Part shown: in pieces, positions 9,781 to 16,921 of the stretch
Numbering within the stretch: position 1 is the stretch's first letter
Layout: each line of letters starts with the position of its first letter
NCBI RefSeq assembly: GCF_004365655.1
Contig: NZ_SOEO01000001.1
Span: forward strand, 992,001-1,056,000
Source: Epilithonimonas xixisoli
Lineage (GTDB): Bacteria > Bacteroidota > Bacteroidia > Flavobacteriales > Weeksellaceae
DNA length: 64,000 nt
Direction of reading: 5' to 3'
The notes under the pieces: generated by a model
What the model saw: the letters and a program-made list of their open reading frames with translations, nothing else
What the model was told of the DNA's origin: nothing
Database searches by the model: none
Translations under genes and position numbers: made by a program

Positions 9781-9935
9781 TTTTAAAATTTTATCATCTC
9801 GCTGATTTGATAGATTCAGCAGATTTGAAATGTTAAATTTGTAAGATTAGTTTGATTTGATAGGAATTATTACTTAAATCATTCATTTAAAAATTCTTGT
9901 TTTGATACTTATTAATTATATTCAAATAAATACAT

Positions 9936-9943
9936 TAAATTTG
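9936..9943 (+). promoter_or_regulatory. -7 box for pnp
   Basis: TAAATTTG is a full match to TAnnTTTG. It would give a 5' leader of about 60 nt before the ATG. No -33 TTG stands at the ideal spacing. Confidence 0.5.
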
Positions 9944-10010
9944 CACCACATTTTTAGACGAAATATAATTAATTAAAGCACTCAATACGGAGTGCAACAC
10001 AAAAGAATTT

Positions 10011-12218
10011 ATGAGTATACCTCAAGCAATTACAGAAACGGTCATTCTTGCAGACGGCAGAGAGATCACAATCGAAACAGGGAAATTGGCAAAACAGGCT
10101 GATGGATCTGTAGTAGTAAAAATGGGCGGGACAATGCTTTTAGCAACTGTTGTAGCCAGCAAAGAAGCAAAAGATGGCGTAGATTTCTTGCCATTGACAG
10201 TAGATTACAGAGAGAAATTCTACGCAGGTGGGAAAATCCCTGGAAACTTTTTCAGAAGAGAAGCTAGACCATCCGATCAGGAGATCTTGACAATGCGTTT
10301 GGTGGACAGAGTTCTAAGACCATTGTTCCCTGAAGATTTCCACGCGGAAGTACAGGTGATGATCTCTTTGATTTCTTACGATGGACAATCCATTCCAGAT
10401 GATCTGGCTGGTTTTGCAGCATCTGCAGCGATCGCGATCACGGACATTCCTTTCAACGGGCCAATGTCTGAAGTAAGAGTGGTGAGAATTGACGGAAAAC
10501 TTTCTGTTAATCCAAAACTAGAAGACCTTAAAATCGCTGACCTTGATATTATGGTTGGTGCAACGAAAGATTCTATCGTAATGGTAGAAGGCGAGATGAA
10601 GGAGATCTCTGAAGCAGAAATGCTGGAGGCTATCAACTTCGCTCACGTTGAGATCAAAAAACAAGTTGAAGCTCAGGAGAGATTGGCTGAAAAAGTTGGT
10701 AAATCATTTCCAAAAAGAGAATACAGCCACGAGAATCACGACGAAGCGATCCGTGAGAAAGTTTGGAAAGAAACTTACGATAAAGTATACGAAGTAGCGA
10801 AATCGCCTTCAGGTAAAGAAGAAAGAAGCGACAAATTCAAAGCGGTGCGTGAAGAGTTCTTGGCTCAATATGTTGATAACGCTGAAGAATTGGAGAGAGT
10901 AACACCTTTCGTAAAAGTATATTACCACGATGTTGAGAAAGAAGCGATGCGTCAGATGATCTTGAATGATAAGATCCGTCTTGATGGTCGTGATCCTCAA
11001 ACCATCCGTCCGATCTGGAGTGAGATCGATTATTTGCCAGGTGCACACGGTTCTGCGATCTTCACAAGAGGGGAAACTCAATCTTTGACAGCAGTAACTT
11101 TAGGTTCTGTGAAAGATGCAAATATGGTTGACAGCGTGATGATCAATTACGACGAGAGATTCTTCCTACACTATAACTTCCCACCATTCTCAACTGGTGA
11201 AGCTCGTCCTTTGAGAGGAACATCAAGAAGAGAAGTTGGTCACGGAAACCTGGCTCAGAGAGCTTTGGCGAATATGATCCCGGAAGAAAATCCTTACACC
11301 ATTCGTATCGTTTCTGATATCCTGGAATCCAATGGTTCATCTTCTATGGCGACTGTTTGTGCAGGAACTTTAGCATTGATGGATGCGGGTGTTCAGATCA
11401 AGAAACCAGTTTCTGGAATCGCGATGGGATTGGTAACTGACATCAAAACAGGAAAATTCACAGTGCTTTCTGATATCTTGGGTGATGAAGATCACTTGGG
11501 AGATATGGACTTCAAAGTAACCGGAACTGCAGACGGAATCACGGCTTGCCAAATGGATATCAAGATCCAAGGATTGTCTATGGACATTATGGAGAAAGCC
11601 CTTCTACAAGCTAGAGACGGAAGATTGCATATCCTTGATAAATTAAACGAAACCATCTCTGCACCAAGAGAAGACGTGAAACCTCACGCTCCGAAAATGG
11701 TGATGCTAGAAATCTCTAAAGATTTCATTGGTGCGGTAATCGGACCTGGTGGAAAGATCATTCAGCAGATGCAGAAAGATACGGATACTGTTATCGCTAT
11801 CGAGGAAGTTGGAGAGATCGGAAGAATCGAGATCTCTGGTGTGAGTAGAGAGAAGATCAACGAGGCTATCGCAAAGATCAACGAGATCACTTTTGTACCA
11901 ACTGTAGGTGAAGTTTACCAAGGTAGAGTTGTGAAAGTAATGGACTTCGGAGCTTTCGTAGCGATCGCTAAGGGAACTGAAGGACTTCTACACATTTCTG
12001 AGATCGAGTGGGCGCGTCTTGATAAAGTGCCTTACAACGAAGGTGACCAAGTTGAGGTGAAGTTTATGGGTTATGATGACCGTAAGAAAATGAAACTTTC
12101 CAGAAAAGTATTGTTGCCAAGACCAGAAAGACCGACTCCTAAACCAAGACCAGAAAGTCAAGTGAACCCTGAAGGTAAAGACCAACCAGGAGAACACAAG
12201 CCTTTGAACGAAGCATAA
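10011..12218 (+). CDS. pnp: Polynucleotide phosphorylase
   Basis: This 735-residue 3'-5' exoribonuclease degrades RNA by phosphorolysis and works as a trimer in the cytosol. Domain order is complete. The first RNase PH-like domain ([20 protein letters not shown], then [17 protein letters not shown]) is followed by the helical linker and the catalytic second RNase PH domain ([20 protein letters not shown], about 395-415, and [15 protein letters not shown], about 492-506). A KH domain comes next ([17 protein letters not shown], about 570) and an S1 domain ([18 protein letters not shown], about 635). The C-terminus is Pro/Lys/Glu-rich. Codon use is strongly biased towards well-translated codons compared with neighbours. 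It is monocistronic, with a -7 box upstream and a strong terminator. Confidence 0.98.
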   Translation: MSIPQAITETVILADGREITIETGKLAKQADGSVVVKMGGTMLLATVVASKEAKDGVDFLPLTVDYREKFYAGGKIPGNFFRREARPSDQEILTMRLVDRVLRPLFPEDFHAEVQVMISLISYDGQSIPDDLAGFAASAAIAITDIPFNGPMSEVRVVRIDGKLSVNPKLEDLKIADLDIMVGATKDSIVMVEGEMKEISEAEMLEAINFAHVEIKKQVEAQERLAEKVGKSFPKREYSHENHDEAIREKVWKETYDKVYEVAKSPSGKEERSDKFKAVREEFLAQYVDNAEELERVTPFVKVYYHDVEKEAMRQMILNDKIRLDGRDPQTIRPIWSEIDYLPGAHGSAIFTRGETQSLTAVTLGSVKDANMVDSVMINYDERFFLHYNFPPFSTGEARPLRGTSRREVGHGNLAQRALANMIPEENPYTIRIVSDILESNGSSSMATVCAGTLALMDAGVQIKKPVSGIAMGLVTDIKTGKFTVLSDILGDEDHLGDMDFKVTGTADGITACQMDIKIQGLSMDIMEKALLQARDGRLHILDKLNETISAPREDVKPHAPKMVMLEISKDFIGAVIGPGGKIIQQMQKDTDTVIAIEEVGEIGRIEISGVSREKINEAIAKINEITFVPTVGEVYQGRVVKVMDFGAFVAIAKGTEGLLHISEIEWARLDKVPYNEGDQVEVKFMGYDDRKKMKLSRKVLLPRPERPTPKPRPESQVNPEGKDQPGEHKPLNEA

Positions 12219-12240
12219 GATTAAGTCTTAATGATATTGA

Positions 12241-12270
12241 ATCCCCCGAGTTATCGGGGGATTTTTTTTG
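12241..12270 (+). terminator. Terminator after pnp
   Basis: A 9-bp stem ATCCCCCGA / TCGGGGGAT with a GTTA loop is followed by eight T residues. Confidence 0.92.
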
Positions 12271-12635
12271 GAATTTTTTATTTATTGTCCTTCGAGAGCC
12301 TCAGGAGGACAGGGTTGGGCGTACCTACGGCACTCTTGTGTTTGTGGGGTGGGTGTTTCTATTAACAGGTTGCTCCTCTGGAGTTCTTGTGAATTCGGGA
12401 TTTAGTTTCCGGATAAGAGAATGTTAATTGCGGACGGCAGAATATTTTTGAAAGGAATTTTTTATTTATTGTCCTTCGAGAGACTCCGGATGACAGGGTA
12501 GTGGCGTACCTACGGCACGCCTATATCTTGTAACTGGGTGTTTCTATTAACAGGTTGCTCCTCTGGAGCTTTTGTGAATTCAGGATTTAGTTCCGGATAA
12601 GAGAAAATTAATTACGGACGGCAGAATATTGTTTA
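12270..12635. repeat. 184-bp imperfect direct repeat (two copies) with internal hairpins
   Basis: Copy 1 runs 12270-12453 and copy 2 from 12454 to about 12635. Both begin GGAATTTTTTATTTATTGTC and continue through a REP-like element (12287-12311; 12471-12495). Then comes a hairpin around CGTACCTACGGCAC (copy 2 extends to an 8-bp stem with one mismatch) and a second hairpin GCTCCTCTGGAGC. Each ends with two 21-bp units (cggataagaga..., cggacggcaga...). I see no coding gene here. The structure looks like a duplicated non-coding mobile repeat whose tail has expanded into the adjacent tandem array. Confidence 0.8.
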
Positions 12636-12820
12636 CGGATGCAAGAATATAACTTCCGGATGTAAGAATATAGTTTCCGGATGCGAGAATATAACTTACG
12701 GATGTAAGAATATAGTTTCCGGATGCGAGAATATAACTTACGGATGCAAGAATATAGTTTCCGGATGCAAGAATATAACTTCCGGATGCGAGAATATAAT
12801 TCCAGATGGGATAATATGAA
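12594..12820. repeat. 21-bp tandem repeat array, about 11 units
   Basis: Units start at 12594, 12615, 12636, 12657, 12678, 12699, 12720, 12741, 12762 and 12783, each close to CGGATGCAAGAATATAACTT plus one base. The last full unit is 20 bp, and a degenerate unit (CAGATGGGATAATATG) closes the array. Variants ending AACTT(C/A) and AGTTTC largely alternate, suggesting that blocks of two units were duplicated. Because 21 is a multiple of three, one minus-strand frame stays open and would read a heptapeptide repeat (YILASGN/S). This has no start context or signal and I treat it as non-coding. Confidence 0.88.
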
Positions 12821-12855
12821 AGCATTGTATTAAAATAGGAATTTCTTTATTAAGA

Positions 12856-12881
12856 ATCCTTCGAGAGCCTCAGGATGACAG
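12856..12881. repeat. REP-like element, copy 4
   Basis: ATCCTTCGAGAGCCTCAGGA followed by TGACAG is nearly identical to the elements inside the 184-bp repeats, with the same orientation. Confidence 0.65.
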
Positions 12882-12984
12882 TACTAGTAGTACACTATTA
12901 TAAAAACATCCTGTCAACATATCTTGACAGGATGTGGCATTAGAAAAATCAGACTGTGTAATAGACTATTGACTCGTCTGTGTA

Positions 12985-13707
12985 TTATTTAGGTTCAGTA
13001 AACTTGATTGATGATACGTTGGCATATTCTGTGGAGGTAGCACCATAAAGACCTTTGACATATTTTTTGACGTTTTGGGCAATATCGTAGAGTCCAGTGT
13101 TTTCTGCGTATAGAATTTGATTTCTTTCTATTAGTTTGACATTGAGTTCGGCTTCGGTCTGGTCTACGGGTTGTGTTGTGCTTATCAGTGAAGCGTGGTA
13201 AGGCGATAGCGTGGTTAGTTTTAAATCGTCTTCGTTAGGCGTGTAACTGGGGATAGTTGCCAGCAACTGCAAGAGGATTCCGAAATTTTCGGCTTGCTGG
13301 GTGTATGATTGGCGGGAAGTGGATACTGTTTTTGGTGGTTCTCCGCCTTCTTAGGTTGTGGTTTTTGGTTTCTTTTGTCCGCCTTGGATGGTGCGGTTTA
13401 GGGTTCTCGCTTGGTCGATGGTTCCTTGTGGTAAGCCTAGGATTTCTAACAGACTTAGAATTCTGGTACAGGTTGGTTTCAGGTTTTCGAATGCTACCTG
13501 ACGCAGGGCGATGGCGTTTTTGTTGGCATTTCGTTTTTCTTCTACTTCGCTGAGTTTTGCAACGGCAGTGGTGTAGAGGGTTTGGAGATTGGAGACCGAT
13601 AGACTTGCTACGGGAGGGTTGTAAAGTGTGTAAACGGAAACTTGCTCTGTGAGTTTTTGTAGGTTGGCTACGTTTTTAGCGTGTCCTACTTCTGATGTTG
13701 AAGACAT
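12985..13707 (-). pseudogene. Conserved flavobacterial hypothetical gene split by one in-frame stop codon
   Basis: The ATG at 13705-13707 opens a frame (MSSTSEVGHAKNVANLQ) that stops at TAA 13351-13353. The same frame then continues without further stops to 12985. Conceptual read-through gives about 240 residues, joining GGQKKPKTTT to EGGEPPKTVSTSRQSYTQQA. Both halves look like one uninterrupted helical protein (LYTTAVAKLSEVEEKRNANK; LPQGTIDQARTLNRTIQGG; later LLATIPSYTPNEDDLKLTT). I recall intact relatives of this protein in related genomes, but assign no function. A single C-to-T change (CAA to TAA) would be enough. It may be a true pseudogene, a phase-varying allele or a sequencing error. 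It sits in a repeat-rich zone. Confidence 0.75.
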
Positions 13708-13815
13708 AATATTTGTATTTTTAGTTGTCTTCAAATATAGAATTTATTTTGAATCTGATAATAAAAAGATTGATTAATTGTGAATTATGTAATATTATGT
13801 TAAATTGGGAATGGG

Positions 13816-13850
13816 AAACCCTAGCGGGAGGCTAGGGTTTTTTGTTTTTT
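13816..13850 (+). terminator. Strong orphan terminator-like hairpin
   Basis: A perfect 10-bp stem AAACCCTAGC / GCTAGGGTTT with a GGGAG loop is followed by a long T-rich tract on the plus strand. No plus-strand gene ends nearby. On the minus strand the U-tract is only three bases. It may block antisense transcription into this region or be part of the REP cluster beside it. Confidence 0.6.
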
Positions 13851-13856
13851 TTGGAT

Positions 13857-13971
13857 GCACGGATTGCAAATCCGCGCTATCGGGATTTTTTTACTTTACT
13901 AATGAGCACGAGCGGGACGCTCGCGCTAGCAGAGGTTTGTTGTGAGAAAGCACGAGCGGGACGCTAGCGAG
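13857..13971. repeat. Cluster of three GCAC-led REP-like hairpins
   Basis: Three ~22-bp elements start at 13857, 13906 and 13950. Each has the tetranucleotide GCAC followed by a short hairpin (CGGATT/AATCCG; CGAGCG/CGCTCG; CGAGCG/CGCTAG with mismatches) and GCGCT- or GCGAG-like ends. A conserved tetranucleotide before a hairpin is the usual form of REP sequences mobilised by RAYT (Y1 tyrosine) transposases; no such transposase is in this window. The third copy overlaps the stop codon of the restriction-modification gene. Confidence 0.65.
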
Positions 13972-16639
13972 GGGAATCTATTTTTTTATTGGCAAACAAG
14001 ACTATATCTTTAATAACCAATTTTTGAATTGCGGAAATAAGAGCTCTCATCAAAGCAAAGTCAATTTCATTATTGATAGCCGGTAATTGAATTTTAGTTA
14101 TTTTGATTTTATCACGATTAAATTTTGTCCCATAATCATAATTCAATTCTAAAATTGCTTTTCTAAAACTTGAAATGGCAAAAAACAATTCAAATTTTTG
14201 AAAGTTTTTGTCGTATGCTTTAAGTACTTGTAAATGACTTTTTCCAATAAACTCAGTAGGTTGATAGAAAATTGTTCGTTCTGATTGCCAAGTATCACTC
14301 AATGTAATTACATTTGATGGGTTTAGTGGTTCTAAATTACTCCAACCGATATAACCATTATTTTGTGATTGATTGGAAACGTATGGGGTTTTACCATTTT
14401 CGATGAGAATATTTCTATCATTCATTTTGTAAGCTTTAGATGGTGAAACATCAAATAGTTTTTGAATTTCAAACTCTTCAAATTTCACTTCACCTTTTTC
14501 AAACATTTCAAATACTCGTTTTTCTTCACCAGTCAAAATATAGTTTTTAAGATTTGGAGCTGAAAAACACAATTTTAGCTCTGCTATACGTTCCTTTTCC
14601 AGTGCAGCCACAAAACTTTTATCTTCATTTTTTTGTCTTAGTAAGTTTGACACCTCCCAAGCTAAGTAATCGCCAATAGTTTTTTTGAAATCTTTAATTG
14701 TTGGCTTGGTATCAATTTTTTGATAATGATCAAAATTCCAATCGTTTCCATTTTTAGATATAACACTCATTACAATTGTTTGCTTCAAATTCCATAAAGT
14801 CGGAGAAACATCTGCTGTTACTCCATTTTTATAGATTTCAACTATATCATTATAGCGTTGCATCGAATTGTCTAATTCAATAAGACTTCGTTTGGTGCGT
14901 TTGTAACCATCGTTCCTAAAGTCAATAAATTTGACTTGTTTTTTATAATCGTGGCTTTTGCCTGTATGCTCGATAACATAGATAGAGGTCTGAACTCCTG
15001 CCATAGGTATAAATAAATCTATAGGCATTTTGATGCTTGCTAATAATTGGTTTTTAGCCAAAATAGCTTTACAACTTTCAACGCCTCGACCGTTTCCTGC
15101 AGAGTCTTGAATTATAATTGCCGCTTTGCCGCCAATCTTCATATTTTCAAGACCAAACAGAATAAATGGCATTCCATTTTCTTTAAAACTAAAAGGTGGA
15201 TTTAGTAATAATTTATCGGCGTTAAACTCTCTGTAAAGGTCGGCTGGCTCATTAAAAGATGAACCTTTACGGATGTTACTTGAACCATCGCCACGCAAAA
15301 TCATATTTGTTGAAGCTAGCGTAAACATTTCTGCGTTAAGCTCCACTCCAAGCAACTGATTTTTCTTAATTTCTTTTATTTTGTCAATTGCTTTCGTAGT
15401 GTTTTTACCATATTTTTTTTCTGCATATTCTATCATCATTTCCATAGATGAAATTAAAAAACCAGCTGAACCTGTGGCTAAATCCATAACCTTAGAGTTT
15501 TCATCTACTTCTAAAATTTGGGTCATCATTTTGGTAACATAAGGTGGAGTTAAAACAATCCCAATTTCCTTTCCATCACCAAGTGCATACTTCAAAAATT
15601 CAGAATACATTTCTCCCATAATATCTAAATGCCCACTCATAGAGTCTATAGACAAAAAAATGTTTTCATAGATGTATGTGAAAATTTGTTTATTGACACT
15701 TGCCAAATCAGGTAATAACTTTCCTATTATGGGGTCTAAATCTGTTTTTTTATCACGGTCGGTATCTTTGTTAATTTCCTTAAAGGATGCCATCATTAGA
15801 TTTAATTTATCTAATGGTATCTCTTTTAATTTAAGGTAATTTTCTATTTGAGTTACGATAGTGTCTCCGTCTCTTTGATTGTCTAGATTGATTCCTCTTA
15901 AATCGTCTGGAGTTAATCCATTTTTAATATCCGCAATATCTTGCATAGCTAGAAGCATTCCCGAAACATATAGCACACGTTGAGGAGCTGTAATAGCGTG
16001 ATTATTCATCAATTTATTTAGCTTCTTTGCATATTCTTGTAATTTCGCTTGCGAGTCTATTAAAATTTTATGTTTTTCGTCTTCTGTAAGTGTTGCTGCT
16101 TTGTAAAACTCTGCAAATGATTTTTTTGATTCTAAAAAATCTAATGAAGTGTAAGTGTCTATTAATTTGTATGTTTCATCAGTTGCGCCAAAAACATAAT
16201 ACACTTTTATAGTTACGTTATTAGCATTATTACCAGCTATTCCAATTGCAATTGCTTCGGTATATTTTTTACTCATTATAGCACATTGTGCGTAATGAAT
16301 TGCTCCATTTACTGCGAAATTTTTAACGGATTTTATATCGTTTTTGATTTTATCACCATTGGTTGCCGATAGCTTATTAATGCCTAGTTTATTTTCAATT
16401 AAAACAGGGATTTTTCGATCAGCGAATATTTCAAGGTGAAAATCAGGTTTCCAAGATTTGCCTTTTTCTGTTTCACCAGCTTCTTCAAGAGCGAGACGTT
16501 TTAAAATCACGCCTTTTTGAATTGCATCTTTTAAAAAATCAGACATTGCCGATTCTACAGTATAGTTGTTTTGTTTAATTCTTGCAAATTCTGATTTTAC
16601 CCAATCATTTACATTATCTTCCAAATTCCAGTCCTTCAT
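13964..16639 (-). CDS. Single-chain restriction-modification enzyme (nuclease, N6-adenine methyltransferase and specificity domain fused; Type IIG-like)
   Basis: This 891-residue protein carries three activities in one chain. The N-terminal region has a PD-(D/E)XK-type nuclease pattern: PD at 65-66, then E82-N-K84 in VLIENKLG, as in HsdR-N-like domains. The middle is a Type I-like N6-adenine methyltransferase: LTPPYVTKMM near 363, SAM-binding motif DLATGSAGF (386-394) and catalytic NPPF (480-483). The last ~180 residues resemble one target-recognition domain of an S subunit (FEIQKLFDVSPSKAYKM, then YGTKFNRDKIKITKIQLPA). R-M-S order and ~900 residues fit Type IIG/BcgI-like enzymes. No separate hsdR or hsdS is adjacent. 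The TAG stop codon lies inside a REP-like element, so the C-terminus may have been altered by its insertion. Confidence 0.82.
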   Translation of the reverse strand: MKDWNLEDNVNDWVKSEFARIKQNNYTVESAMSDFLKDAIQKGVILKRLALEEAGETEKGKSWKPDFHLEIFADRKIPVLIENKLGINKLSATNGDKIKNDIKSVKNFAVNGAIHYAQCAIMSKKYTEAIAIGIAGNNANNVTIKVYYVFGATDETYKLIDTYTSLDFLESKKSFAEFYKAATLTEDEKHKILIDSQAKLQEYAKKLNKLMNNHAITAPQRVLYVSGMLLAMQDIADIKNGLTPDDLRGINLDNQRDGDTIVTQIENYLKLKEIPLDKLNLMMASFKEINKDTDRDKKTDLDPIIGKLLPDLASVNKQIFTYIYENIFLSIDSMSGHLDIMGEMYSEFLKYALGDGKEIGIVLTPPYVTKMMTQILEVDENSKVMDLATGSAGFLISSMEMMIEYAEKKYGKNTTKAIDKIKEIKKNQLLGVELNAEMFTLASTNMILRGDGSSNIRKGSSFNEPADLYREFNADKLLLNPPFSFKENGMPFILFGLENMKIGGKAAIIIQDSAGNGRGVESCKAILAKNQLLASIKMPIDLFIPMAGVQTSIYVIEHTGKSHDYKKQVKFIDFRNDGYKRTKRSLIELDNSMQRYNDIVEIYKNGVTADVSPTLWNLKQTIVMSVISKNGNDWNFDHYQKIDTKPTIKDFKKTIGDYLAWEVSNLLRQKNEDKSFVAALEKERIAELKLCFSAPNLKNYILTGEEKRVFEMFEKGEVKFEEFEIQKLFDVSPSKAYKMNDRNILIENGKTPYVSNQSQNNGYIGWSNLEPLNPSNVITLSDTWQSERTIFYQPTEFIGKSHLQVLKAYDKNFQKFELFFAISSFRKAILELNYDYGTKFNRDKIKITKIQLPAINNEIDFALMRALISAIQKLVIKDIVLFANKKIDSPR

Positions 16640-16666
16640 TTTATTCTATGGTATTTTGATAATTTG

Positions 16667-16674
16667 CAAAAATA
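16667..16674 (-). promoter_or_regulatory. -7 box for the restriction-modification gene
   Basis: On the minus strand it reads TATTTTTG, a full match to TAnnTTTG, about 27 bases upstream of the ATG. The expected leader is very short. Confidence 0.5.
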
Positions 16675-16843
16675 GTTTAATAATATTATCTATGTTATTA
16701 TAGTCTACGAAAAATAAACAAATTCTACTATTAACTCTATATTTTGAGTAGTAATTTTATCCCTGACCATTCAAAATACTATTATGAGTTTCGGTCAATA
16801 TTTCAAAATGATATTTTTCACATCATTTAATAAATTAGTTTAG

Positions 16844-16911
16844 ATTCCTCCGGAATGATAAAGAGGATGTTTGCAAAGTAGAGATTGCTTCGTCACTTCG
16901 CTCCTCGCAAT
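16844..16911. repeat. Two REP-like hairpins downstream of the TonB-type receptor gene
   Basis: A small hairpin ATTCC-TCC-GGAAT (16844-16856) is followed by an imperfect inverted repeat with ends ATTGC (16884-16888) and GCAAT (16907-16911) around TTCGTCACTTCGCTCCTC. The latter resembles a common dispersed bacterial intergenic repeat. The rest of the gap to 16640 is plain A+T-rich sequence. Confidence 0.5.
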
Positions 16912-16921
16912 GATAATTGTT

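Noticed and set aside
12594..12820. CRISPR array
   Set aside because: Units are directly adjacent with no unique spacers, and no cas gene is nearby.
12580..12825. Minus-strand open frame with a repeating heptapeptide (YILASGN/S)
   Set aside because: It exists because the 21-bp repeat length is a multiple of three. There is no start context, signal or other support for a gene.
13257..13553. Plus-strand open frame of 98 codons
   Set aside because: It is antisense to the well-conserved interrupted gene and has an implausible Trp/Arg/Phe/Leu-rich composition.
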